64,000 nt of DNA from an uncultured Alphaproteobacteria bacterium (GTDB lineage: Bacteria > Pseudomonadota > Alphaproteobacteria > Methylaequorales > Methylaequoraceae). Made by a program: the position numbers and the translations under genes. How positions within the stretch are numbered: position 1 is the stretch's first letter; every line of letters begins with the position of its first letter. Location of the stretch: assembly GCA_902537615.1 (NCBI GenBank), contig CACBBU010000004.1, forward strand, positions 28,501 through 92,500, written 5' to 3'. The notes under the pieces were generated by a model. It was not told the DNA's origin and made no database searches. It saw nothing but the letters and a program-made list of their open reading frames with translations. This document shows positions 20,538 to 30,587 of the stretch, piece by piece.

Positions 20538-21869
20538 TTAGGTTGAGCTCTTTCTAAAAAGTCTATCAAAAACAATGAGCAATAAAAAAATTATGATTGG
20601 ATAAACAGGCATCAAATATCTAATCGTTGCAATATTTGCGAATGCGACAGTTATTAAATATAAATTTGAAAGTATTGAAAAAAAAGATATTAAATTCATT
20701 TTTCTTAAATTTATAATTGATATTAAAAAAAAAATATTAAGAGAAATTAATAAAATAATAAAAAAGATTTGGCTACACAAAAGAATTACTTTTGAGTTAA
20801 GTTTTACATAACCAGAAACCTCACCTAAACCTTTTTTAAGTGGATAGTCGTTTATATTATCTACTATTAATCTCATTCCTGTTGACCACTGACCGATATA
20901 GTTAAACATTGATAAATGAAGATAATCCATATAATTATTTTTTAAAAAATTAAAAAAAAGTGAAATATGTTTTTCTTGTAATTTTTTTTTTTCATAATTA
21001 CTGATTTGTATTTCATTTAAAAAAATATATTGAGCATGCGCCTCATAATCAGCTGAAAACTCCGACCTCAACATTGGATTTTTAATATTTATTAAAAAAT
21101 TATCTACATCCTTGTAATATGATTTTGATAATTTAAAAATATTTTGAAATTCTTGCGGATAATTTTCAATTTTAAAACTTTGTTTTCCGGAAGTTAAAAA
21201 AACTTTGCCAATTACAATATTGTAAAAAACACTTTGCCTTTGATCATGATGCTTAAAGAAAAGAAAATTTTCAAGTATTATCACAGCCAATAAAGGAAAA
21301 AACAGTGAAATAATATTTTTTATATTAAGTTTTGGTTTTTTAACTAAACAAATGTAAACCAACGTTATAATAGAGATAACAGGCCCAATTGATTTAAGAG
21401 AACATATAATCCCAAGTATCAAGCTTAAGAAAATCAATAATAGGTTGCTTCTGTTTTTATTCAATATCATTAGTCCTGCGAGAAAATTCACAGCACTAAA
21501 AAACAGTGACTCTGTCAATACTGTATTTGCATAGGATATATAATATAAATTTGAAAAAATTAGGCTTAAAAAGACGAAGGATAAAAGGATATTTAGTCCA
21601 TAATTCACTAAACAAAAAAAAAGAAAAACTATACTTAGAGAAAGAATTAATTTTTGTACTATAAATAAATCATAATTTAAAAAATCTATAATTTTTATGA
21701 AATAGGGATAAAATGATTTTCTGTAAGGATTGAATTCAATATATCCTGAAGAATCTGGTTGAAAACTATCTAGTATAGATGGTAAGTTGTTCAACAAAGT
21801 TAATGAAACAATTGTTAGTAATACAAATGAAAAAAAGTTCAGAATATTATTATTAAAAATCTTTGGCAT
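20538..21869 (-). CDS. Polytopic membrane protein, possible GT-C glycosyltransferase-like
   Basis: About ten hydrophobic segments; SYANTVLTESLFFSAVNF resembles the P..TE.lf region of GT-C/ArnT-like proteins. Confidence 0.5.
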   Translation of the reverse strand: MPKIFNNNILNFFSFVLLTIVSLTLLNNLPSILDSFQPDSSGYIEFNPYRKSFYPYFIKIIDFLNYDLFIVQKLILSLSIVFLFFCLVNYGLNILLSFVFLSLIFSNLYYISYANTVLTESLFFSAVNFLAGLMILNKNRSNLLLIFLSLILGIICSLKSIGPVISIITLVYICLVKKPKLNIKNIISLFFPLLAVIILENFLFFKHHDQRQSVFYNIVIGKVFLTSGKQSFKIENYPQEFQNIFKLSKSYYKDVDNFLINIKNPMLRSEFSADYEAHAQYIFLNEIQISNYEKKKLQEKHISLFFNFLKNNYMDYLHLSMFNYIGQWSTGMRLIVDNINDYPLKKGLGEVSGYVKLNSKVILLCSQIFFIILLISLNIFFLISIINLRKMNLISFFSILSNLYLITVAFANIATIRYLMPVYPIIIFLLLIVFDRLFRKSST

Positions 21870-21936
21870 TTAATTTAAATTTTAATATTAATTATAAACA
21901 ATATGAACTTTAATAATACAGAAGTATTCAATAAAA

Positions 21937-23625
21937 ATGATACTTAAAGACGTATTCAATCTTTTAAATACTAATCTTAAGAGTAAATTAATTATATATT
22001 TATTAATTGTAATTGTCTTTGGAATTGTTGAATTAATTGGAATAGGCTCATTAGTATTGTTTTTTAACTTATTGCTTTCTGAAAATATTGAAAACTCAAC
22101 CCCAGCTCTAAAAAAAATATATTATTTTTTTCAATTTACAAACTTTAGAGATTTTTTATTTTTTATGGGTATATTTACAATTTCATCTGTAATTTTAAGA
22201 AACTTATTATTAATTTTAGACAGCTATTACAGAACAAAATTTGCATATACGTTGCAAGCACACTTAATGAATAAAATTTTTAAAAACTATCTTACTCAAA
22301 ATTATTCCTTTTTTTTAAATTACACCAGTAATCAGCTTAGTAAAAATATAATAGAAGAAATACCTGCATTAACTGGTAGATCAATTATTACAATGTTATC
22401 AATTATATGTGATAGCATAATTATCTTTTTTTTAATTTCTCTTATTTTTATATTTGAAACAAAAATAATTATTCTCTCACTACTTTTAGTGTCTATTTAT
22501 TATTTTGTTTTTTTCCAAAATATAAAAAAAAAAATTAATTTTATTGGAACAAAGAGGTTTGATGCAACAGAAAAAATATTTGAAATTGTAAGAGAATCAA
22601 TAGATGGCTACAAGGAAGTAAAAGTTTACAACTTTCTAAATTTACTGGAGTCTCGGTTAAGTTCTTTTCTTAAAACCTACACTAAAATATTTGTAAAATT
22701 TAACCTTTATAGAATTTTACCTAAACAATTTTTAGAAATTGGGATAGTTTTTTTTGTAATTATTTTTATTTTGACATTCTACGATATAGGTGTAAGCACA
22801 ATAACATCAACATTGTCTATACTAGTTCTTACTCTTTACAGAATACTCCCGAGATTAGATAGTTGCATGCATAATTTTTTATCACTCAAGTTTGACAAAA
22901 AAACTTTCAAAGTAATAATTTCACATTTAAACCTTCAAAATAAAGACACTAATTATCATGTAAAGTTAATTAAGGATATAAAAATTAAAAATGTGGAATT
23001 TAATTATAAAAATGAAAGAAAGCTTTTTGGACCGGTTAATCTTAATATAAAAAAAGGTGAAATAATTGGCATTACTGGAAAAAATGGATCAGGTAAGTCA
23101 ACTCTTATAGAAATAATATGTGGTTTTTTAAAACCTCAAAAGGGACGTATTTTTGTAGATGGACAGCCTTTAAAACATAACCTCTATCCGATCATTTCTT
23201 ATGTCACCCAAAAACCATTTTTTTTTAATTCTTCAATACAAGAAAACATTACCTTTTGTAAATCCAAAAAAGAAATTAGGTTAGATGATTACAAGGTTGC
23301 AATTTCTGTATCAGGTACAAAAAAATTAATAAGTCAAAAAAAAGGGAAAGAAAAGTTTTTAATATTAGACAATGCAAAAAATTTAAGTGGTGGTCAGAGA
23401 CAAAAAATAGCAATTGCAAGAGCACTTTACAAAAAATCCGATATAATTATTTTTGATGAAGCTACAAATGCATTAGACAAAAAAGCAGAAACAGAACTTT
23501 TTTCCAATTTACGAAAAATTAATTTAAATAAAGTTTTTCTAATTATTTCACATAGTAAAAATGTTTTAAATTTTTGTGATAAGAAATTTATTTTGAACAA
23601 TGGTAGGTTAGAAGAAACAAAATGA
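21937..23625 (+). CDS. ABC transporter with fused permease and ATPase (PglK/MsbA-type lipid-glycan flippase candidate)
   Basis: N-terminal TM domain; Walker A GITGKNGSGKST, signature LSGGQRQKIAIARAL, Walker B IIIFDEATNALD. Confidence 0.83.
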   Translation: MILKDVFNLLNTNLKSKLIIYLLIVIVFGIVELIGIGSLVLFFNLLLSENIENSTPALKKIYYFFQFTNFRDFLFFMGIFTISSVILRNLLLILDSYYRTKFAYTLQAHLMNKIFKNYLTQNYSFFLNYTSNQLSKNIIEEIPALTGRSIITMLSIICDSIIIFFLISLIFIFETKIIILSLLLVSIYYFVFFQNIKKKINFIGTKRFDATEKIFEIVRESIDGYKEVKVYNFLNLLESRLSSFLKTYTKIFVKFNLYRILPKQFLEIGIVFFVIIFILTFYDIGVSTITSTLSILVLTLYRILPRLDSCMHNFLSLKFDKKTFKVIISHLNLQNKDTNYHVKLIKDIKIKNVEFNYKNERKLFGPVNLNIKKGEIIGITGKNGSGKSTLIEIICGFLKPQKGRIFVDGQPLKHNLYPIISYVTQKPFFFNSSIQENITFCKSKKEIRLDDYKVAISVSGTKKLISQKKGKEKFLILDNAKNLSGGQRQKIAIARALYKKSDIIIFDEATNALDKKAETELFSNLRKINLNKVFLIISHSKNVLNFCDKKFILNNGRLEETK

Positions 23626-24608
23626 ACAAAGTGTTGATAACAGGCGGATGCGGTTTTATAGGCTTTCATATGATAAACAAGCTTATAAAAAAAAATAATA
23701 TTATTTTAAATTTAGACTTTCTTGGTTACGCTTCATCAAAAAAAGATCTAAATTATAAAAAAAATTATAGTTTTATAAATGCAGATATCAAAAATTTTGC
23801 AAAACTAAAAAAAATAATTTTTGAATTTTCACCAAATTATATTTTAAATTTTGCAGCGGAGTCTCATGTTGATAATTCCATAGTAAACGCCAATCCTTTC
23901 ATAAATTCAAACATTATTGGTACTTTTAATTTATTACAAATAGCTAAAAATCTGCCGAATACATTCAAAATGTTTTTACATATTTCAACAGATGAAGTTT
24001 TTGGGTCTTTGAGTTTAAATCAAAAAAAAAGATTTAGCGAAAAAACACCATATGATCCAAGCTCACCTTATTCAGCATCAAAAGCAGCATCTGATCACCT
24101 AGTCAAAGCATGGGGAAGGACATACAATGTACCATACATTATAACTAATTGTAGTAATAATTTTGGGCCACGACAATTTCACGAAAAACTTATTCCCGTT
24201 ATCATTTTATCATGTATTAATAAAAGATTTATTCCAGTTTATGGTAATGGAAAAAATATAAGAGACTGGATCTTTGTTGAAGATCATTGCAATGCATTAG
24301 AATCCATAATGTTAAAGGGAAAAGTTTTTTCACAATATTTAATTGGTGCAAGAAATAACTATTCTAATATAAAGTTAGTAAAAAAAATATGTAAATTACT
24401 TGATAAAATAAAACCAAATAAATCAGGACTTAATTCTTATTCAGATTTAATTAAATTTGTAAGTGACAGACCTGGTCACGATGTAAAATACTCTATTGAT
24501 CCCACCAAAATTGAAAATGAATTGAAATGGAAGCCTAAATATAATTTTGAATCAGCTTTAAAATTAACAATTAAATGGTATTTAAATAACGTTAATTATT
24601 GGAATTAG
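23622..24608 (+). CDS. rfbB: dTDP-glucose 4,6-dehydratase-like NAD-dependent epimerase/dehydratase
   Basis: VLITGGCGFIGFHMINKL, NFAAESHVDNSIVN, HISTDEVFGSL, YSASKAASDHLVKAWGRTY, TNCSNNFGPRQFHEKLIP. Confidence 0.88.
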   Translation: MNKVLITGGCGFIGFHMINKLIKKNNIILNLDFLGYASSKKDLNYKKNYSFINADIKNFAKLKKIIFEFSPNYILNFAAESHVDNSIVNANPFINSNIIGTFNLLQIAKNLPNTFKMFLHISTDEVFGSLSLNQKKRFSEKTPYDPSSPYSASKAASDHLVKAWGRTYNVPYIITNCSNNFGPRQFHEKLIPVIILSCINKRFIPVYGNGKNIRDWIFVEDHCNALESIMLKGKVFSQYLIGARNNYSNIKLVKKICKLLDKIKPNKSGLNSYSDLIKFVSDRPGHDVKYSIDPTKIENELKWKPKYNFESALKLTIKWYLNNVNYWN

Positions 24609-24610
24609 TT

Positions 24611-25492
24611 ATGAAAAAAGGAATATTACTATCTGGTGGTTATGGAACAAGATTGTATCCTACAACCTTGGCCATGAACAAGCACTTTCTAAACATATAC
24701 AGTAAACCAATGATATTTTACTCAATAAGTATTTTAATGTTAGCTAACATAAAAGAAATATTAATCATTGCCTTGTCAAAAGATATTCTATTATACAAGA
24801 ATTTATTTGGAAATGGACAACGTTTAGGAATTAAAATTAAATATGAGACCCAAGACTTTCCCGGGGGAATTGCGGAATCTATAAAAATTGCAGATAAATT
24901 TATTGGTAATGACGATTTTGCCTTGATGTTAGGAGATAATTTTTTTTATAGCGAAAATTTAACAAAAATTCTTTCTGCTGCAGTTAAAAAGCTGGAAGGA
25001 GCTGTTGTTTTTGCTTATTATGTAAAAAATGCATCCGAATATGGAATCATTGAATTTGATAAAAAGAAAAAAGTGAAATCTATTAAAGAAAAACCAAAGA
25101 ATTCAAATTCAAACTTTGCTATAACTGGCTTATATTTTTACAAAAATGTTGCAAAAAAAATGGTAAGTAAAATTAAACCATCAAAAAGAGGAGAACTTGA
25201 AATAAGTTCACTTAACAATCTTTTTCTTAAAAATAATAAACTTGATGTTGAGATACTTGGAAGGGGAGTTGCTTGGCTTGATACTGGCTCCTACGAAGGA
25301 CTTCTTGAAGCTAGTAATTTTGTGTACTCAATTGAAAAGCGTCAGACACTTTTAATCAACTGTCCCGAGGAAATAGCATATAGAAAAAAATGGATAGATA
25401 AAAAAATGTTATTAAAAAGTGCTAATAATTACAAAAACTCCTCTTATGGTAAATATTTGCTAAGAATTTCAAAAGAAAGTTTATATTATTAA
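24611..25492 (+). CDS. rfbA: Glucose-1-phosphate thymidylyltransferase-like
   Basis: KGILLSGGYGTRLYPTTLAMNKHFLNIYSKPMIFYSISILMLANIKEILII, LMLGDNFFYSENL; start at ATG 24611. Confidence 0.85.
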   Translation: MKKGILLSGGYGTRLYPTTLAMNKHFLNIYSKPMIFYSISILMLANIKEILIIALSKDILLYKNLFGNGQRLGIKIKYETQDFPGGIAESIKIADKFIGNDDFALMLGDNFFYSENLTKILSAAVKKLEGAVVFAYYVKNASEYGIIEFDKKKKVKSIKEKPKNSNSNFAITGLYFYKNVAKKMVSKIKPSKRGELEISSLNNLFLKNNKLDVEILGRGVAWLDTGSYEGLLEASNFVYSIEKRQTLLINCPEEIAYRKKWIDKKMLLKSANNYKNSSYGKYLLRISKESLYY

Positions 25493-25494
25493 AA

Positions 25495-26655
25495 ATGAGA
25501 AAAAAATTTTTAGTTTTTAGTAAACCAGAAATTACTAAAGACGATATTATTTCAGCATCTAAAGTTTTAAAATCTGGTTGGGTTGGAACCGGACCAATAG
25601 TTAAAGAGTTTGAAAAAAAGTTTGCAAGTTTCAAAAATATCAATCAATCTAATGTAATAGCCCTCAACTCCTGTACTTCTGCATTAACTTTAGCTTTGAA
25701 AGCTCTTAATTTTGAACCAAATAGTGAAATAATTACCACTCCAATGACATTTTGTTCAACAATTAACTCTATAGTGAATGCAAGACTAAAACCGGTATTT
25801 GTTGACATTAATATTGAAACAAGAAACATAGACGTGGATAAAATTGAAGAAAAAATTACTAAGAAAACAAAAGCTTTATTAATCGTTCACTTTGCTGGAC
25901 TACCATGCGAAATGGATAAAATTATGTCTATTGTCAAAAAATATAAACTAAAATTAATTGAGGATTGTGCCCACGCAATTGAATCTGAATTTAATGGAAA
26001 GAAAACTGGAACGTTTGGCGATTTTTCCTGTTTTAGTTTTTATGCAACAAAGAATTTAACTACAGGTGGAGAAGGTGGAATTCTCATAAGTAAAAAAAAA
26101 AAAGATTCTTCATACTGCAGAAATTTATCTCTTCACGGAATGTCAAAGGATGCATGGAATAGATTTAACAAAAAAGGTTTTTTTCATTATGATGTTGTTT
26201 ATAGTGGATTTAAATTTAACCTTACTGACCTCTCAGCATCCATTGGAATAGGAGGACTTAGTAGAATAGAAAAAAATTTATCAAAAAGACAAATTATTTG
26301 TAAGTTTTATTCAGACAATTTAAAAAAACTTCCTCTAATACTACCAAATTTTTTTTATGAAAAAAAAATTAAGCATGCACATCATCTTTATAATATTTTA
26401 ATATCAAAAAAGTCTAAAATAAATAGGGACCAACTAGCTGAGAAATTAAACCAATTTAATATTGGAATTGGTATTCATTACAGAAGTATCGGTGAGTTTT
26501 CTTTTTACAAAAACAAATATAATTTAGCAAAAAATAAATATCCCGTTTCAGAGTTAGTAGGTAGTACTAACATAAGCCTTCCACTCTCTGCAAGTATGAC
26601 AAAGTATGATATGATAAGTGTAGTAAAGGCAATAAAGAAAATTTTTCATGAATAA
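25495..26655 (+). CDS. DegT/DnrJ/EryC1/StrS aminotransferase
   Basis: LNSCTSALTLALKAL, IEDCAHAIESEFNGKKTGTFGDFSCFSFYATKNLTTGGEGG (PLP Lys). Confidence 0.92.
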   Translation: MRKKFLVFSKPEITKDDIISASKVLKSGWVGTGPIVKEFEKKFASFKNINQSNVIALNSCTSALTLALKALNFEPNSEIITTPMTFCSTINSIVNARLKPVFVDINIETRNIDVDKIEEKITKKTKALLIVHFAGLPCEMDKIMSIVKKYKLKLIEDCAHAIESEFNGKKTGTFGDFSCFSFYATKNLTTGGEGGILISKKKKDSSYCRNLSLHGMSKDAWNRFNKKGFFHYDVVYSGFKFNLTDLSASIGIGGLSRIEKNLSKRQIICKFYSDNLKKLPLILPNFFYEKKIKHAHHLYNILISKKSKINRDQLAEKLNQFNIGIGIHYRSIGEFSFYKNKYNLAKNKYPVSELVGSTNISLPLSASMTKYDMISVVKAIKKIFHE

Positions 26656-27433
26656 AAATTATACTTTAAAAAATTTATTTGACATAAGTTATCATAAAGT
26701 TCTGTTGACCGGTGCTAACGGTCAGCTAGGCATGGAAATATGTGAAGCTTTGTTAGATTTAGGAGCAGAAGTTTATGCGATTGATAAGACTTTAAGTAAT
26801 ATAGAAAAAATTGAAACAAGAAAATTAAAAAAATTTAAACTTGATATAACCAATAAAGGAGAATTAGAAGGACTGTTTACATTTCTAAAAAAAAAAAATA
26901 TGAACCTTACGGCCTTAATTAATAATGCAGCAGTAAGTTTTTTTTCCCCATTTAAAAAGAGAACTGATTACGAACTTGATAATACCTACAATGTTAATAT
27001 TAAAGCGCCCATTAAACTTATTCAAAACTTTTTAAAATTAAAAAATCAACTCAAAGAACACAGAAAAATTATCAATATTGCATCAATTTACGGTAATGTT
27101 TCTCCAAATTTTTCAATTTATGAAAAACACGATAGAAGAAACTCAGAAATTTATGGTGCGTCTAAGGCTGCCTTAATTCAATTAACAAAGTATTTTTCAA
27201 CAATGTCTAAAAAAGAGAAAATTCTAGTTAATGCTATAGCGCCAGGAGGAATTTTTAATATAAAATCACCACAATCAAAAAGCTTTATAAAAAAATATTC
27301 TTCACTTTGTCCATTAAAAAGGCTAGCAAATACTAGAGAGATGATTGGTATAATAATTTATTTACTATCTGAATCTTCGTCATATACTAATGGTCAAACA
27401 ATAATGATTGATGGTGGTTATTCATCTTGGTAA
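26648..27433 (+). CDS. Short-chain dehydrogenase/reductase
   Basis: VLLTGANGQLGMEICEAL, INNAAVSFF, YGASKAALIQLTKYFS, TNGQTIMIDGGYSSW. Confidence 0.87.
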   Translation: MNKNYTLKNLFDISYHKVLLTGANGQLGMEICEALLDLGAEVYAIDKTLSNIEKIETRKLKKFKLDITNKGELEGLFTFLKKKNMNLTALINNAAVSFFSPFKKRTDYELDNTYNVNIKAPIKLIQNFLKLKNQLKEHRKIINIASIYGNVSPNFSIYEKHDRRNSEIYGASKAALIQLTKYFSTMSKKEKILVNAIAPGGIFNIKSPQSKSFIKKYSSLCPLKRLANTREMIGIIIYLLSESSSYTNGQTIMIDGGYSSW

Positions 27434-27434
27434 T

Positions 27435-28241
27435 ATGCAAAAAGTTAAAATCATTGCAGAAATTGGAATTAATCATAGCGGAAAACTAGAAAATGCTAAA
27501 AAGCTGATTCAAGCTGCTAAAGATTCGGGTTGTGACTATGGTAAACTTCAGACTTACATTACTGAAAAAAGAGTAAAATCAGATTCTCCGATTTTTGATA
27601 TATTAAAAAAATGTGAGTTATCATTTTCAGAACAGGAAAAGCTATTCAAGTTTTCTAAAGAGATTGATTTTGAAATTTTCAGCACGCCCTTTGATTATGA
27701 GTCAGTGAATTTTTTAGAGTCAGTAGGTTGTCAAATTTTAAAAATAGCAAGTTTTGATTCAATTAATAAAGAATTACTTACAAAAGTATCGGAAACAAAA
27801 AAACAATCAATCATCTCCACTGGAATGACAAATGAGTCAGAATTAAATGAAGCAATATCAATTCTTGAAAATTCTAATTTTAAACCAATAATTCTTCACT
27901 GTATCTCCTCATATCCACTGCATGAAAATAATGCATTACTGTCAAATATAAGTTATTTAAAAAAAAAGTATCCAAAGAATTCTATTGGATTTTCTGATCA
28001 CTCAGTAGGAATTAAGGTACCAATTCTTGCTGCAGCCGCTGGTGCAGAGATCATTGAAAAGCACTTTACAATTGATGACATTGATGAGGGTCCTGATAAT
28101 AGTATTTCACTCAATAAAATAGGTATGACTGAATTAGTTAATGAAATTAAAAAACTTGAAACTATTTTTGGAAACCCTGCTCTTGGAATAAGAGGTTCAG
28201 AAAATGAAATTGTTCAGTATAGAAGAAACAGAATTTTATGA
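27435..28241 (+). CDS. NeuB/PseI-type nonulosonate synthase-like, no C-terminal SAF domain
   Basis: IIAEIGINHSGKLENAKKLIQAAKDSGCDYGKLQTY, GFSDHSVG, AEIIEKHFTIDD; ends at RRNRIL, where the SAF domain would normally begin. Start corrected to ATG 27435. Confidence 0.85.
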   Translation: MQKVKIIAEIGINHSGKLENAKKLIQAAKDSGCDYGKLQTYITEKRVKSDSPIFDILKKCELSFSEQEKLFKFSKEIDFEIFSTPFDYESVNFLESVGCQILKIASFDSINKELLTKVSETKKQSIISTGMTNESELNEAISILENSNFKPIILHCISSYPLHENNALLSNISYLKKKYPKNSIGFSDHSVGIKVPILAAAAGAEIIEKHFTIDDIDEGPDNSISLNKIGMTELVNEIKKLETIFGNPALGIRGSENEIVQYRRNRIL

Positions 28242-29209
28242 GACTTATCATTAGAACAGATGCTAGTGAGTCATCTGATTTTGGTACAGGTCATGTTCAA
28301 AGAATGACACTGTTTGCTGAAAATATTAAAAATTATGGAAATATTTTTTTTTTAATGAGAAGTAAAAATCAATTTTCCGTGTCAAAAACTATTCAAACCA
28401 AATTCAAAGTCGTCAAAATTAATTCAGATAGAGACTTAGAACAAAATACTAAAGAGGAGCTATTTTCTATTCTTAAACTTAAACCAGATATAGTTTTTTT
28501 TGATAGGCTTAATACAAAGTACAATTTGATTCATATTTTGAAAAAAAAGAATGTAAAGGTTGTAAGTTTTGATGATTCTGGATTCGGAAGTAAACTCACT
28601 AACTTAACATTTAATTCACTTGTCTCAAGTAAATTAGAAGAGGCAAATATACTTAATGGATATAAATATTTAATACTCAACAAAAATATAAAAAATAAGA
28701 AAGTAAGAAAAAATCAAATCTTTATTTCTTTTGGAGGTTTTGATAAAAAAAAACTTTGCCAAAAAATTTTACAAAAAATAGATTTCAACAAATTTAATAA
28801 TTATAAATTTATTTTAGTTTGTGGGTCTAACAGCTACAAACGACAACTAGAAAAATTCATAAAAATTACAGGAATCAATAATGTAAAAATTTTAGCGAGA
28901 ACTGATAATTTTTTAGAAATTTTATCAAATAGTAAGCTATCAATTACGGCAGGAGGAATAACTCTTTTTGAATCAATAAGACTCAAAACACCCTCTTTAT
29001 GCTACCCACAATTTCATCATCAAATACGAAATATTAATCAATTAGAAGACTTAGGTTTGACAATTAAGATAAGAATGAATCAATGTTTGACTAAACAAAT
29101 TTTAAAAACACTAAATCAATTAAACCATAAAAAAACTAATATTATAGACGGTTTGGGTGTTGACAGAGTAGTTAAAGAATTAAAACAACGGAAAATTTTA
29201 TGGACGTGA
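28238..29209 (+). CDS. pseG: PseG-like UDP-sugar hydrolase (GT-B fold)
   Basis: RTDASESSDFGTGHVQRMTLFA, VSFDDSGFG, LSITAGGITLFESIRLKTPSLCYPQFHHQIRN. Confidence 0.75.
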   Translation: MRLIIRTDASESSDFGTGHVQRMTLFAENIKNYGNIFFLMRSKNQFSVSKTIQTKFKVVKINSDRDLEQNTKEELFSILKLKPDIVFFDRLNTKYNLIHILKKKNVKVVSFDDSGFGSKLTNLTFNSLVSSKLEEANILNGYKYLILNKNIKNKKVRKNQIFISFGGFDKKKLCQKILQKIDFNKFNNYKFILVCGSNSYKRQLEKFIKITGINNVKILARTDNFLEILSNSKLSITAGGITLFESIRLKTPSLCYPQFHHQIRNINQLEDLGLTIKIRMNQCLTKQILKTLNQLNHKKTNIIDGLGVDRVVKELKQRKILWT

Positions 29210-29907
29210 CAAGACTTGACTGGGATTCTAATTTCTTTGGTTTCAATGTGGCAAAAATTAAAGGTAGTTCAATTAATGAAAATCAGCTTAGAAATGTTCT
29301 TGAATACTGTAGGTTAAATGAAATTTCACTATTACAATTTAAGTCAAATCTTTATCAAAAAAAGAATATTAATTTAGCTGAAAAATATAAGTTTAACTTT
29401 GTGGATTTGAGAATAACCTATTTAAAAGAAATATCACAAATTAAAGGAAAAATATTCAAAATTAAGTTAGCAAATGAGAAGGATATTCCAGAACTTAAAA
29501 ATATTTGTAATAATCTTTTTAAATATAGTAGATATTATTATGATTCCAATTTTGACAAAACTCTTATCAATAATTTCTACAAAAACTGGATTGAAAAATC
29601 AGTTATTGGTAACTTTGATCATGGAGTTTATGTATATAAAAAATTCAAAAAAATTATGGGATTTTTAAGTTTTCGTACAAACAAGTCATTCGGAGAGATA
29701 AGTTTAATTGGTACTGCAAAAAAATATCAAAGAATAGGAGTAGCTCACGAACTGTTAAAATTTTTTGAACACCAACTTTTGAAAAATAAAATAAATAAAA
29801 TTAAGGTTACTACACAAGGAAGAAACATATCAGCCCAAAACTTCTATCAAAAAAATGATTTCTTAACACAAAAATTAGAGGCATACTATCATTTATGGAT
29901 AATTTAA
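29200..29907 (+). CDS. GNAT acetyltransferase (WecD-like)
   Basis: DWDSNFFGFNVAKI (WecD-like N-term), GEISLIGTAKKYQRIGVAHELLKFFE, NISAQNFYQKNDF. Confidence 0.78.
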   Translation: MDVTRLDWDSNFFGFNVAKIKGSSINENQLRNVLEYCRLNEISLLQFKSNLYQKKNINLAEKYKFNFVDLRITYLKEISQIKGKIFKIKLANEKDIPELKNICNNLFKYSRYYYDSNFDKTLINNFYKNWIEKSVIGNFDHGVYVYKKFKKIMGFLSFRTNKSFGEISLIGTAKKYQRIGVAHELLKFFEHQLLKNKINKIKVTTQGRNISAQNFYQKNDFLTQKLEAYYHLWII

Positions 29908-30587
29908 AAAATCTTGCAATTATTCCGGCAAGGTCGGGTTCCAAAAGGATTCCAAAAAAAAATATTAAAGATTTTTTGGGGAAACCAATAATTGAATATA
30001 CAATCAAACATGCTATTGATTCAGGTGTGTTTGATGAAATTCACATCTCTACTGACTCTGAGGAAATCGCAAACTATGGAAAAAAATTTGATCTTGTACC
30101 AAATTTTTTAAGAAAAAAAAATATTTCATGTGACAACTCAAGCCTAAATGATGTAATAAAATTTGTGCTTGAGAAATTTAATAATCAGAAAAAGAAATTT
30201 GAAAATATCTGTTTATTATGGGCAACTAGCCCTCTGAGAAAATCCGAAGATATAATAGATTCATTAAAATTATTAAATTCTGGAAAAATGAATGCGGTAG
30301 TAGCTGTGTCAAGTTATGATTTACCTGTTCAATGTTCAATGATTAAAAAAAGAAATAATTATCTTAAACCATTATTTCCTAAAGACTTTTGGAAAACTTC
30401 TAGCGAATTTCCAAAAGTGTTTTGCGATATAGGTTCCTTAGCCTGGGTAAAGACAAAAGCTTTCAATAAGTACGAAAATTGGTTCCCTCCTAAAACTTCT
30501 CCCTTTTATATTGAAAAAGAGAGAGCAGTTGATATTGATAATTTAAACGATTGGAAATTAGCTGAATACTATTTTAAAAAAAAATGA
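29895..30587 (+). CDS. CMP-nonulosonate cytidylyltransferase (NeuA/PseF family)
   Basis: LAIIPARSGSKRIPKKNIKDFLGKPIIEYTIKHAIDSGVFDEIHISTDSEEIA. Confidence 0.9.
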   Translation: MDNLKNLAIIPARSGSKRIPKKNIKDFLGKPIIEYTIKHAIDSGVFDEIHISTDSEEIANYGKKFDLVPNFLRKKNISCDNSSLNDVIKFVLEKFNNQKKKFENICLLWATSPLRKSEDIIDSLKLLNSGKMNAVVAVSSYDLPVQCSMIKKRNNYLKPLFPKDFWKTSSEFPKVFCDIGSLAWVKTKAFNKYENWFPPKTSPFYIEKERAVDIDNLNDWKLAEYYFKKK

